A DNA stretch of 64,000 nucleotides. It comes from Clostridium sp. GTDB taxonomy: Bacteria > Bacillota > Clostridia > Clostridiales > Clostridiaceae. The DNA lies in contig JARLHR010000019.1 in NCBI GenBank assembly GCA_031292145.1, forward strand, positions 1 through 64,000, given 5' to 3'. The notes beneath the pieces are model-generated. The model had not been told where the DNA came from. It saw only the letters and a list, made by a program, of their open reading frames with translations, and searched no databases. The position numbers and the translations under genes were made by a program. Shown in pieces: positions 44,072 to 56,700 of the stretch (position 1 is the first letter of the stretch; every line of letters begins with the position of its first letter).

Positions 44072-46210
44072 AATTTTAAATTTGTTTACTTCTATTTCTA
44101 AAAGTTCTGCTTTTTCTTTTAATTTTTCTGATTCCTGAGAAACTTCTGTAATTGCTTCTGTCTGTGTTTGGATTGATGCCGTAACTTCTTCTGAGCATGC
44201 AGCTGTTTCTTCTGATATAGCGGCAATATTGTTTATGGAATTAACTACCTGAACATTATTTCCATTCATTATCTTCACAAAATCCTCCATATAATCTATT
44301 GCATTAGTTATGGTATCCGTAGCTTCTGTAATTTTATTAAAAGCTTCATTAACATGATTTACTGATGTGAATTGTTCTTCTGAAACTTCTCTTACTTCTT
44401 TCATAGCATTTACACCATTTGATATATCTTGTTTTATATTAAAAATTATTTGAGCTATATCTTTAGTTGATCGTGATGAATCTTGAGATAATTTTTGAAT
44501 TTCTTCTGCTACTACTGCAAAGCCTTTTCCAGTCTCTCCTGCTCTTGCTGCTTCTATTGAAGCATTTAAAGCAAGTAATTGAGTTTGCTCTGAAATTTCA
44601 TTTAATGCTTTTAGTATATTTTCAATATTTTTAGATTTATTATTCAAGTTTTCTATATTTTCTTGAGTTCTTTCTATAATAGTAACTGTAGCTTGTGTTT
44701 TTGCTTTTAAGTCATCAACCTTTTGAATTCCATTAACTATTGCTTTTGATGAATTAATTGATTCTTGAACCATTAATTTAGTTTTTTCTGATAGTTCATT
44801 AAACTCTTCTTCCATCTTTTCTCCAAGTCTTGCACTTTCTTCAGCTGCATTTGCTTGATTACCTGCCCCATCAGCTATTTCTTGTGCTGTAATACTTATT
44901 TCTCTTGCTACATTGGCAGTTTGCAAAGACTTATCTGTTAATGTAGTTGAACTTTCCTTTATATCATAGGTTAAATCCTTTGTCTTATTTAACAAATTTG
45001 ATATTTTACTTATCATTTCATTAAAGCTTGACCCTAAAATCTTAATTTCATTTTTAGCATTAGTGGTACATTTAACTGTAAAGTCTCCCGTAGATGCTCT
45101 AGCTAATAAGCTTGAAATTTCTGTTATAGGCTTTGAAATTTTTCTTGCTACATATATGATTATTATAACTGCTATAATTAAAATTATTAATCCTGCAATT
45201 ATTGAAATTTCTGTTATATGGTTTATTATTGCCTTTGCACTACTTTCCTTTTGAACTGTTATAACTGACCAATTAAGCGAGTTGCCAGCAAGTTTAATAT
45301 TTTTATATGAAGCATAATAGTTTTGTCCATTCTCTTTATATTTAATACTTCCACTATTGCCTGCCATTAACTGTGCTATAATTTCTTTTAGTCCATCTGA
45401 TATTTCTATAGGCTCTTCTTTAGGATTTCCTTCTTGAACTCCCATTGTTTTAGTTCCATTTTTATAATTATAAAGCTGCTGAATTACTTCGTCATTTGGG
45501 TGTGCGACAACAACACCTTCACTATCTATTATGAATGAATATCTTCCCCCATCTTCATCTGAATTTTCTTTTACTAACTCTTCTATTTTTTCTAATTTAA
45601 TATCTGAACCCATTACTCCCACAAACTTATTGTCTTCAAGCAACGGAATAAATACTGAGGTTATTGGATTTTTAGATGAAATTGAATAATAGGATTTAGA
45701 TACAAATGGTGTTAGTGACGTTTTAGCTTGCGTAAACCACCATCTATCTGATCTATCAGCTAACTGACCTTGTGATCTTCCTGTTTGCATTCCACTTTCA
45801 TCCTGTATGTATAATAATTCAAAATATGAATTTCTTTCTTGAGTTTCTTTAAGTACCTTTTCTTTTACATCTTTATTTCCATATCTCACCTCTGAATTGT
45901 ATGCTAAATCTTCTGTAATTTTATATGTAGTATCCATAAACGCCGAGACATTTTTAGAAATAAGATTTGATACCATCTCATTTTTGCTGTTTATTTCATT
46001 ATCATAGTATTTCGATAAGATCATATTTACACATAAGATAATGCCTACAGTTAAAACAGCAGCTATTGATAACATTGTAATTAATAATTCGCCTTTTATG
46101 CTTCTAATTTTAAGCTTACTTTTGTTACCCTTAAATAAAGCCTTGGTTTCATCATTTTTTTTGCTTTCTTGTTTAGATTTCATTCTGTGATTTAGCTTTC
46201 CAAGTTTCAT
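44069..46210 (-). CDS. Methyl-accepting chemotaxis protein with extracellular Cache-type sensor
   Basis: The 713-residue receptor has membrane segments at about 38-60 and 335-355, enclosing a roughly 275-residue extracellular sensor of the double-Cache type ([45 protein letters not shown]). A HAMP segment ([15 protein letters not shown]) leads to the signalling domain with the conserved hairpin tip [20 protein letters not shown], then [18 protein letters not shown]. No C-terminal pentapeptide is seen. The stop codon TAG coincides with the end of long-hairpin copy C. GGGGGAAA precedes the ATG. It sits directly downstream of a terminator-like hairpin with no room for its own promoter. Confidence 0.93.
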   Translation of the reverse strand: MKLGKLNHRMKSKQESKKNDETKALFKGNKSKLKIRSIKGELLITMLSIAAVLTVGIILCVNMILSKYYDNEINSKNEMVSNLISKNVSAFMDTTYKITEDLAYNSEVRYGNKDVKEKVLKETQERNSYFELLYIQDESGMQTGRSQGQLADRSDRWWFTQAKTSLTPFVSKSYYSISSKNPITSVFIPLLEDNKFVGVMGSDIKLEKIEELVKENSDEDGGRYSFIIDSEGVVVAHPNDEVIQQLYNYKNGTKTMGVQEGNPKEEPIEISDGLKEIIAQLMAGNSGSIKYKENGQNYYASYKNIKLAGNSLNWSVITVQKESSAKAIINHITEISIIAGLIILIIAVIIIIYVARKISKPITEISSLLARASTGDFTVKCTTNAKNEIKILGSSFNEMISKISNLLNKTKDLTYDIKESSTTLTDKSLQTANVAREISITAQEIADGAGNQANAAEESARLGEKMEEEFNELSEKTKLMVQESINSSKAIVNGIQKVDDLKAKTQATVTIIERTQENIENLNNKSKNIENILKALNEISEQTQLLALNASIEAARAGETGKGFAVVAEEIQKLSQDSSRSTKDIAQIIFNIKQDISNGVNAMKEVREVSEEQFTSVNHVNEAFNKITEATDTITNAIDYMEDFVKIMNGNNVQVVNSINNIAAISEETAACSEEVTASIQTQTEAITEVSQESEKLKEKAELLEIEVNKFKI

Positions 46211-46230
46211 TTTATTTCCCCCTATTCTAT

Positions 46231-46304
46231 AAAAAAATTAGCTTTAACCGAAAAGTTAAAGCTAAAATACTGCAAAGCTCTGCTTAGTTTCAAATACTTA
46301 GCAT
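46231..46304 (-). terminator. Terminator-like hairpin in the leader of the chemotaxis receptor gene
   Basis: On the minus strand TTAGCTTTAAC and GTTAAAGCTAA (46255-46265, 46238-46248) enclose TTTTCG and are followed by seven T. The T run ends about 14 bases before the GGGGG ribosome site. A second hairpin (GCAAAG and TGCT-AGT pairs, 46272-46304) lies before it. It ends the lactonase transcript, but receptor transcripts starting upstream must pass through it. Confidence 0.8.
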
Positions 46305-46349
46305 CTTTGCCTTACTATATTTAGATAATTGTAAATTTAAATATATATC

Positions 46350-47153
46350 TTATTCATAAAAATCTGGTGCCTTTTTTATTGTTTTAAAGAAATCCTCATC
46401 ATGAGCAAAGAATACTTTACCATCATACTTCTTCTCTAAAGCTTTTACTTTATTAATTGATTTAAAGAAAGAAAGGCTATCGTAAAGTAATCCTGAAGCT
46501 TTAGCAGGTGGTCCATAAATTTCCGAATTATATACACAATCCTGTGGAAAAATTAATGTACCTTCACTTTCCAAATGAACTACTATTCCAAGCAATCCTG
46601 GTGTATGACCTGGTAAATTTATAATTTCCACACCTTTTGCAAATTCAAAATCTTCCTCAACCAAATGATATTGCTTTACTAAAACGTCTAAATCTGCCTT
46701 TATATATCCACCATGAGTTAATGGATTTTCATTTAACCTCACTTGAGTTTGAGCCTGCATAAAATCTGCTTTTGATACATAAACATCTGCATGCTTAAAC
46801 ATATTTAAATTTCCCGCATGATCCAAATGCATATGAGAAATAATTACTTTTTTTATTTCCTCGGGCTTTGTCCCACATAAAGCTAACTGATTTTCTAATC
46901 TTTGCTCCTTTGTTTGATATAAAGGATAAATCTCTTGCAAGTTTTTAGGCCAATAACCATTCATAGCTTCTGGATTACTTCCTAAATCATATAAAATCTT
47001 TCCATCTGGATGGTCTATTAAAATAGCCATTACAGGCAGTTTAATCCATTCATTTTTTACATGTGGCTGGCTATAAGTACCTATAGTAGCTCCACCTACC
47101 ACATTATTTTTATCCGTTTCCAAATATCCAGTATCTAAAACATATACTTTCAT
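46350..47153 (-). CDS. Metallo-beta-lactamase-fold hydrolase, N-acyl-homoserine-lactonase-like
   Basis: The 267-residue enzyme has the two-metal motif IISHMHLDHAGN, VEIINLPGHTPGLLGI with the third His, LIFPQDCVYN and FFAHDEDFF near the C-terminus, the order found in AttM/AiiA-type lactonases. KILYDLGSNPEAM near the N-terminus also fits. The frame opens at 47183, but the ATG at 47153 (MKVYVLDTGY) has GGGAGGG upstream. A quorum-quenching role is inferred; other lactones are equally possible. A long-hairpin copy lies just upstream. Confidence 0.87.
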   Translation of the reverse strand: MKVYVLDTGYLETDKNNVVGGATIGTYSQPHVKNEWIKLPVMAILIDHPDGKILYDLGSNPEAMNGYWPKNLQEIYPLYQTKEQRLENQLALCGTKPEEIKKVIISHMHLDHAGNLNMFKHADVYVSKADFMQAQTQVRLNENPLTHGGYIKADLDVLVKQYHLVEEDFEFAKGVEIINLPGHTPGLLGIVVHLESEGTLIFPQDCVYNSEIYGPPAKASGLLYDSLSFFKSINKVKALEKKYDGKVFFAHDEDFFKTIKKAPDFYE

Positions 47154-47220
47154 ATGTACCCTCCCCAAACTATAAATATCCAATGTGTAATCTAAAGTTA
47201 TGTGGTAGCTTACTCAAATC

Positions 47221-47453
47221 TAGACTTAACAGCAATCAACCGAGATTAGATACATGTTTATTTCGCAAGACTATGAAAACTGCGCTGAAAGCACTAAGCA
47301 GAAGGTTGCACCCACTTATGCTTGCTCCAAATATACATTTAGACAAGCATAAGTGGAACAACCTTCAGCTAAGTGCTTTTGACAGCTCATTTTCAAATGC
47401 TTGCTGCACAAACATGTATCTAATTTCTTTGTTTGTATATGCTTTTAAGTATA
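47221..47453 (-). repeat. Long-hairpin element, copy D (reverse orientation)
   Basis: Ends TAGACTTAA (47221) and TTAAGTATA (to 47453). Outer stem ATTAGATACATGTTT pairs with AAACATGTATCTAAT; next AAAGCACTAAGC-type arms; inner stem CCACTTATGCTTG (47312-47324) pairs with CAAGCATAAGTGG (47344-47356). Read on the minus strand the apex begins GTTGTTCC as in copies A and B. A 99-codon plus-strand frame across it is not a gene. Confidence 0.9.
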
Positions 47454-47651
47454 ATTTAAAATTAGAATATTTCCTCCAATAATAACTCTAGTATAAAACT
47501 CAGATATTTATATAACCACCTAGTAAATTACTATGTGTACATTGCAATATACACTTGATAATTATTCTATATATTTCTACAATTATATCACTTCCAAATT
47601 ATATTTGTATATGTCCTTTGGTAACTAATATTTTGTGCAATGATGATATAA
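47454..47651. other. Gap with no recognised gene
   Basis: AT-rich upstream region of the lactonase transcription unit. A CATTGCAATATACACTTGAT stretch is present, but no clear promoter or frame. Confidence 0.4.
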
Positions 47652-47708
47652 AAAAGTATAATAGACCAAATATGCAAGCATACTGGTCTATTATTTTTTT
47701 GATTGTAT
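47652..47708. repeat. GGCACAATC-type palindrome at the 3' end of the glucan synthase gene
   Basis: AAGTATAATAGACCA and TGGTCTATTATTTTTTTGAT pair around AATATGCAAGCATAC. It lies directly after the stop of the leftward glucan synthase gene and may act as its terminator on the minus strand. Confidence 0.7.
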
Positions 47709-47709
47709 C

Positions 47710-50700
47710 TTAATTAAAGTACACGAGAACTTCTAGTTTACCCATATTTCTTGGGATTATCTTATCTTTTATTATTTCTCCATTTATAAGCACTTGGATT
47801 TCATTTTCACTACTGATTTGCTTATTTAATTCATCCGTTCCATTTCTTCTAGAAATTTTTATAGTGTAATCTTCTTTTTCATTTGTAATTTTCATCTCGT
47901 ATTCTTTCCAATCCTTTGGTACACATGGATTTATAGTATATCCTTTATCCTTAACTTTCTTAAGTCCTAAAATATTTTCACTTCCAACCCTGTACATCCA
48001 TCCTGATGCTCCTGTATACCAGCTCCAGCCGCCTCTGCCTGCATGAGGTTCTTTAATATAAACATCTGCTGACATTACATATGGTTCTACTTTATAAGTC
48101 TTGCATTCTAATTCTGTCTTTGCATGATTTATTGGGTTTATCATGTTATAATATTTCATTGCTTTATCTCCTAGGCCAAGTTTAGTTAAGGCTAAGATTA
48201 CCCATACAGCTGCATGAGTATATTGTCCTCCATTTTCTCTTACACCCGGCACATATCCTTTTATATAACCTGGCTCTAACTTTGAATTACTAAATGGTGG
48301 TGCAAGAAGCAATATCATTGCTTTATCTTTTTTAACAAGGTTTCTATCAACTGCTTCCATGGCTTCAATTGCTCTCGTCTTTCCATCTACCTTGGGCTCA
48401 AACCTACATTCATCTTCAAAGGCTCCAGAAATTATTGACCAGCTTTGAGCTAAAGAGTCAATTTGACATTCTGGATTTTCTCTTGATCCTAGTGGTGTGC
48501 CGTCATCAAAGTATGCTCTTCGATACCATCCACCATCCCATGCATTTTTCTCTAAATTTTCTCTTATAAATTCTTTTCGCTCTTGATAATGTTCTTTTGT
48601 TTCCTTATCGTTTTGTTTTTCTGCAATTTCGATAAAACTATTTAAAATTGAATATAGGAACCATCCAAGCCATACGCTTTCTCCTTTACCTTCATTTCCA
48701 ACAGTACTCATTCCATCGTTCCAATCTCCACTTCCCATTAAAGGAATATTATGAATACCAAATTTCAAAGATTTCTCTATAGCCTTTAAGCAGTGTTCAT
48801 ATATAGTCCCTTCTTGCGAAGATTGATTTACTATTGTATATCTTTCGTCTTCACCTTCTCTTAATGGCTCATCTTCAAGATAAGGAGCTTTTGCATTTAA
48901 AATATCATAGTCGCCCGTAGAATTTATATATTCTGATGTTACATAAGGCAGCCATAATAAATCATCGCTAAATCTTGTTCTTATACCAGAATTAACTACT
49001 GGATGCCACCAATGCTGCACATCTCCCTCTATATATTGCCTTGAAGCACTTCTTAATATTTGTGCCTTTGGTATTTCAGGCTCAACTACACCAAGGGACA
49101 TAGAATCTTGAAGCTGATCTCTAAATCCATAAGCTCCACCACTTTGATAAAATGCACTTCTACTTAAATATCTACAGCTTAAGGTTTGATATAATAACCA
49201 TCCATTTAAAAGATAATCCAAAGATTTATCTGGTGTCTTAACTTGTATATTTCCTAGGAAATGTCCCCAATATTGTTTTACTTTATCTAATTCCATCTGC
49301 ACATTATTGAAATTACTATATTTATAGATAACTTCTTCTATTTTCTCCCTGTTTTCCTGTCCAAACAAAATTATTAATTCCTTTTTTTCACCCTTTTGTA
49401 GTTTTATGTTACATACTGCTGCTAAGCAAGGATCATAAATTCCACCTGAGTTATTGCTTAAATTACCATGATTTAAGGCTTCTGGTTTAGACATTTCACC
49501 GTGAATTCCTACAAACTCCTTATTATCTCCAGTAAAGCTTAAGTTTTCTCCGCCTAAAATTGTTAAATAAGCATTTAACTTACCAAAATATTCACTATAA
49601 GGATTGTGTGCCCCTATAAATTTATTATTATATACGCTATTTGAATCATTATTAGTATTTTCATTACTAACCGATTCTTTATTTGTACCGCATCCACCAC
49701 CTACATATGTAGAAATATATCTTGCGCTATCATATTCATAAACACCCAATACAAGTTTTGCATAATAATATAATGAAATATCTCTATCTTTATCACTTAA
49801 ATTTTCTAAAGTAACTCTCTGTATTTTAATCTTTTCATTTTTAGGTGCAAATACTTCAAGAGTTCCTTTCATATCACAAGCAATATGTTTAAACTCAGAA
49901 TATCCAAAGCTATGTTTTATTAAGTACTCTCCTGCATCTCTTACTGGCTTTGGTGTTATTGAGAAATAATCCTTTGTAGCATTATCTTTTATATAAAGCC
50001 CTTCCCCTAAAGGATCTCTAATATAATCATTGCTCCAAGGAGTTATTTTATTTTCTCTTGAATTACCGCACCAAGTATAACCTGCACCTACCTCAGATAT
50101 ATGAAATCCAAAATCATCATTAGAAATAACATTAATCCAAGGTGCTGGAGTATTTCTATAATTAGATAATTTAATTATGTAGCTATTATCTCCTTTACTA
50201 AAGCCACCATAACCATTAAAGAAATCTAAATCATTCATATTAAATTCTTCTGCAAATTCAGTCATGTAATTATTTTTATAGTTTATATTGCTATTTTCAG
50301 AATTTACTTTTCTCTCGTTAGGTTTATAAATTTCTTTTATATTATCTTTATAATTTGTATTAGAGTTCTTTAAGAAACTTTCTAAATTACTATTTGTTTC
50401 GTTAAAATCATATTGTTCTTCTGGATCTTTCATGTTTTTAACTAAATCATAATTATCTATTACTTCTTCATCATTATCATATACTTCATAATCAATGTCT
50501 TTCCCAGAAATATTTTCACTTTCATATTTATCTTTAAATCTAGAATTATTTCTTAATGCTATACGTGAATCTAAGCCTTCTTTCTCTAAATTCATGTATG
50601 TGTTTAAGTTTTTCTCATTGCACGCATATGAAGTTAAGCTATTACTGTTATCTACATATAACCTTGAAATTCCAATTAATAAATCTTTAATTTCTGTATT

Positions 50701-53700
50701 CATGGTTGCTTTATTATGAATAAATATTCCACCAGGCTTATTTAAAGAATTATTTTCATTGACGGCCCGTATAGCTTCCATTATATTTTTTTGAAGTGGC
50801 GCATCATAAGATATTTCTTCATCATTATATATAACTAAATCCAGTTTAACTCCTTTAAGCTTTAAGTAATGATGAAATTTTACCATATTAAACACTAGGT
50901 GCATATCTTCTTCATTTGCGATAGCTAACATTGCAATTGGTAAATCTCCAGAAATTCCATAAGACCATAAATCTTTTTGATGCTTTGAAATACCTTTGAT
51001 ATATTCCTCTCTATTCCTTCTATTATCACTTAAAAAGAATATATTGCTGGCAGCACTTTGAAATACATTTGCCATAGGACTTCTTATTCCTAAATTCTTT
51101 AGTTCAAGCTGTGTACCTGTACTATAACCTTCAAATACCTTATCAAGCTTACTAAAATTATTATATTCTTTGCATATTCCTGTAACTTCTTCCTTAGAAT
51201 CGCATATTCCTGTAATATAATAAATTTCCTTTTTTGAATTTGGTTCTAGTCTAATCTTAACTCTTATACTCATAATGGGATCCAAAACAGTTCCCACTGT
51301 ATTATCTAAGGCTTTGTCATTATCCATAGCTTGTGGATTCTTTAAATCTCTATTTCTTCCTATAAAATTTATCCTTGAAGTCTCATAACTAATACTTCCT
51401 TCTAATTCACCATTAACAACTGCTTTATGAAATATGTATGGAATCTTTCCATCTTTAACTCTCGGTCTTCTGCTTCCAATAAGTATATCTTCATTTTTAT
51501 CATATTCCGTTTGAATAAACAAATTAGAGAAGGTTGGATGAACTGCATCAGCACTAAAACCAGCTAATGTTATTTCCATATAACTTGTTATTTCAATGCT
51601 TCTACCTTTATCCCCTAAATTCTTCAAAACTAATTTTCTAACTTCAAAATTTTCTTCTGAAGAAACAACTACTTCTGTTACAGTTTCAATATTTCCATCT
51701 TTTCTGCTAAACTTAGCTTTATCTAAATTAAATTCAACTAAATATTTATCCCCAGGATCTTTGCAAGGCTCAAAAGTTGAACTCCAATAATCATTAGAGT
51801 TTAGATTCTTTATAAAAAAGAACATTCCGCTATCATCACTAGTAGAACTTCCCTTCCATCTATAAAGCATAGTGTCATTTTTCTTGGAATATCCACTTCC
51901 GCTAACTGTAATCATTGAAGAGTATTCACCATTGCATAATAACAACAGTTGTGGACTATCTTGATTTATTTTTTCAAATATTCTTGGAATTAAAACTTCT
52001 CCTTTAAAATACTTACTCTTTATAAAGAAATCTTCATTTCTCTCAAAGGTTACATTTTGAGGAATCCTTTCTTTTAATAAAAGTTCTGTTGCCTTAACTT
52101 CTGGCAGACTATGAAATCTATTAATTAAGATGTTATTCATCAATACATTATCCAAAGCCATAAGAGACATTCCTAAATGGTGAACCATATAAGTGGCGAC
52201 TTTGTTAATCTTATGTGAATTATTTAAAACTTCAACATCGCTATCACTAATGTTATCCACATCCATAGGTGCATTCACCTCATAGTTATCCACATTATAC
52301 ACATCATCCACATCATCTTGTGAATTATAATTAGCAGTTTTATCCCTTGTATTATCCACTCTTTTTTCATAGTTATCCACATTATCACCGGTTTTATCCA
52401 CATTTTGTGGATAAGTTTTTCCCATTAGTGAAAGAGCATACTTACCTTTATTAAAATTTGCACTTCTGATATGATCAAAGGTAACTATAAATTTATCTCT
52501 ACTAGCTTTAGTATAATCCACAGCTTCAATGAATCCATATCGCCCTAAAGCTCCCAATTCTTCAAATGCTTTAAGATTTTTAATTCCAGGTTTTTTAGCA
52601 AAAGGTAATGCCATTATAGTTGAATAAGGAGATACTACTAGATCATTTTCAAGACCTCTCTTTAAACCAAGTCCTGGTACTCCAAATGCCTTATATTGAT
52701 AATTCTGTGAAGCATCGAATTCATAAAATGCAGATTCTGATATTCCCCAAAGAGTTTTCTTTTGTTTTGCAAAACTCATTTGAGCTTTTATGACAGCTTT
52801 ATAAGTTTGACTAAGCAAAGTTCTATGATAATTTTTCATTATTAATGATGGCATAAAATATTCAAACATTGTTCCACTCCAAGACACGAGGGAATGAGTT
52901 CGAAATGCATTGGTCATAGCCCTGCCTAATTTAAACCAATGAGCTGATGGCACATCATTTTTAGCTATAGCAACAAAGGACGCTATTCTCGATTCAGATG
53001 CTAATAAATCATAATAAGAATTTCCTAAAGAGTTCTCTTCAACATTATATCCAATGGAGAATAGCTCCCTAGTCTTATCATAAAGAAAATTAAAATCCAT
53101 TTCCTTTGAAATATTATCAATATCATTTATTATATTATCTATCTTATCTAGATAATTTTTTAAGGTTTCAATTTTCTGCCCTAATATACACTTAAAGTTA
53201 TCCCCATTTTTCTTTTTATATTCTTCGCATCTGTGGATTAATTGTGTTAAATTAGGAACACCTTCAAAAAATTCTTTACTATATAACTTTTCTATTCCTC
53301 CAAAAATTGAGTTATAATAATCTATCTTTTTTCTTACTTCACTAATAAGCTTATTAATCCAATAATCCACTTCTGCATTTTCAGTTTTTAATATATCTTT
53401 ATTATTTTTTTCTGTCAAAGTATTTTCTAAATTAATATTGCTGTCATCTAATTCTTCTAGTTTTTCGATAGCCTTTAATCCTTCTAGTTTAAATAGAACT
53501 TCATTTAAAACAATATCATATTCTCCAACATCAATATGTGATGAAAATTTAAGTTTGAGTTCTAAATCTTCATCTTCTATTATCTTATAAATATCGTTAA
53601 GAGATACTACTTCTTTTGTTCTTATTACTTTATTGTTTTTAAGTTCTTTCATAGCTTGTTTTAATACCCATAGGTTCCCTAAAAGATTTCCACTATCAAC

Positions 53701-56700
53701 AGTTGATACATACCTTGGCCATAGGGGTTCTTTTGTTCTTGTATCATACCAGTTTAAATAATGGCCATTTACTTTCTTTAAGGTTTTCATGCTATTTAAT
53801 ATTACTTCTACTCTATCAACAAATTCTGCCATAGTTATATATCCCAAATCATATGCAGCAATGCTAGAAGTGAGTCCCATTCCTATATTCGTTGGAGATG
53901 TCCTATGTGCAACTCCTTTAAAGGGTTTTTCTTGATAATTATCCGGAGCTAAATAATTATTTTCTTCATTAACAAAATCTTCATAATAAGCGTATATCCT
54001 TCTTGATATTTTTCTTAAATAAGTTTTTTCTTCATTCTTTAAAATATCTTTGCTGTACTCTGGAAGCTTTAAACTTATACAGTAAGCTAAATATGGACTA
54101 GATATCCATAGACCAGCTACTACTAAATTATACGCAATAACTCCCAATGAGCTAAAAAATGAAAAATAGAGAACTAATAATCCCATTATTGGAGCAATCC
54201 ACATTCTTTTTAAGTAAACAATAAAACTGTTACTTGAACTTTTCTCAACAAATTCTGCTGATTGCCATTCTAAAAGATTTCTTTTAGAAATTAAAACTCT
54301 AAATAATGTTATTATTATAGCATCCAGCATTAAAAAAGCTTGATAAGGAATGAAACTTACAATGAGCATTATCTGTTCAAAGTTCTTAAAAGTTCCCATC
54401 AATTTACTTTTAGGTGTTACGACAAAATCAGTTACTGTGAATACTAATGAAATCATTGAAGCTAAAAAAACCAAAAATGCAATTTGATTTCTTCCAGATA
54501 AAATAGTTAAAGATAAAATAAGAGTCAATAATAGATTTGGCGCTAGTAAACTTCGTCTTAGATTATCAAAAATCTTCCACTTATATAATAAGCTTATTTT
54601 ATTGGTAAATAACCACCCTATTAACTGCCAATCCCCTCTAACCCATCTATGAAGCCTTTTTGAACTGGCATCATAAGAACTTGGATATCCATCTATAAAT
54701 TCGACATCACTTATTAATGCACATCTTGCAATACCCCCTTCGAGAAGGTCATGGCTTAATATAGTATCATCTTTAATAGAAGTTTTTAGCACTTTATAGA
54801 ATTCATCTATGCTTATTATGCCTTTTCCTGTGAACGAGCCCTCTCCAAATAAATCTTGATATGTATCAGAATAGGCTACTGAATATCCATCAACACCCTC
54901 TTCTCCTCCAAAAATTCTAGAAAAATAAGTTTGATTTTTTGCTTCTAAACTTATACTTATTTTAGGCTGCATTATTCCATATCCCCTAACAACCCTGTTA
55001 TCCTTCACTTGTGGAATATTAAGTACATGGCTCATGGCTCCTATTAGTTTAAATGCACTTTCCCTTGGCATAAAAGTATCTTCATCTAATGTAATTAAAT
55101 ATTTAACATCTTTTAATGCTTTGATATGAGAACTAAAAACATTAAAAGTATGATTATTATCATTTCTAATGAGAGCTATAAACTCCATTAACTTTCCTCG
55201 TTTTCGTTCCCTTCCCATATATACATTTTGTTTTTTATTATAAATTCTCTTTCTGCTTAAAAAGAAAAATTTATCTTCATTATTATCTCCACTTTCAAAA
55301 CTATTAAGGTAGTTTTTATTACTAACAGTATGTGTAAGGTTTTCATTACTAACAGTATGTGCATATTTTTCATTTAATGTTCTAGCGCATTCAACTCCGC
55401 ATTGAATTATTTCCGAATCATTTTTTGCTGTTTCATGTTCACAATCATAAAAATCACTAAGTAATGCAAAATATATATTTTTATCCCTATTTCCCAAATA
55501 TGCTACTTCTAATTTTGCCATAAGTTCTTTAACTTTTTCTTTTGAATTCACAATTGCAGGAATTACAACTACAGTTTTACTTTCATTTGGAATTCCTTTA
55601 CTAATATTTAATTTTGGCACTAATTTAATATCTACAACTTTATTTACAGTATAATTAGTAAGACCCATTATAATTTCATTAATAGGAATTAATATGATTA
55701 GGAATGAAATTATATATTCAGTTTTGGTATATGTTACTCCTAGCAAGCTGCTTATAAATAATATAAGAAAGCTTAATATTAATGTTCCAAAGACATTAAA
55801 TGCTACATAATTTTGTTCTGAAATCATTGATTGTTTATTATTCTTATATCCATTTAATTGATTTACACCATCATCAATTAAATAATACCCTATATGGCAT
55901 TTATAATTTTCTTCTTTATTCTTTTTACTATTTTGTGCAAGTTCTAAAATGTTATTTGCCATATCAATTTCATTTATTCCAGAAGTTCTAGCTATTATTT
56001 CAAGCTTATGTCTATAATAATCTTTAGATTCAAAATCCATATTATTATAAATATCTCCAGGATCCTTCTTTAGAATCTTTTCAACTAAAGATGTATTTTC
56101 AAAAAACCTTCTCCAGCTGATTCCTTCAATTTTTCTAATAGAAGTAATATATTCACCAATATGCCTCTCTAAAGCTTCTTCTCTTAAATCACTTTTAATT
56201 TTATTATCATTTATATCTGAACTTATTTTCCACTTTGATTGTATTAAATCATCAATTCTTTTGTCTTCTATAGAGTTATCTCTTAATATCCTAAGAAATT
56301 CTCTTAAAAACAACGGACCAATAGTTTGACCTTTTGTATTGATATTTTTTATTTCTTCATCAAATTTATTGTTATTAATTGCATCTATAACTTTTTCAGC
56401 TACAATCTTTCCTTTTATTATTTCCCTTTGAATATCAACAAGTTGATTAGTATATGTAGATAAATTTATAATAATGGCTATTTTGAGCATAAGTGGAAAA
56501 GCCCACAACTCTCCAGTTGTAAAAGCTGTTTGTTTATTGTTAGAATTTGTACTTAAAGCTTCTTCTTGAAGTTCATTTATATAACTTATAAACTTATCAC
56601 ATTCAATCTCATTTCCTTCATTTATATAGTTCTTTGCCACTACAAAAATTCTTGGAACTAGCTCAGTAACTTCATTATTTGAATTGGGATTTTTATTATG

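Noticed and set aside
46231..46349. c-di-GMP-I riboswitch before the chemotaxis receptor
   Set aside because: A GGCAAAG and a GAAA loop are present, but the ACGCAAAGC part and the tetraloop-receptor layout are missing.
47183..47482. 99-codon rightward frame
   Set aside because: Runs through long-hairpin copy D; no ribosome site or family match.
52253..52414. Chromosomal origin (oriC)
   Set aside because: No dnaA or dnaN nearby, the cluster is inside an open gene, and no adjacent unwinding region stands out; a titration or regulatory cluster is the better reading.
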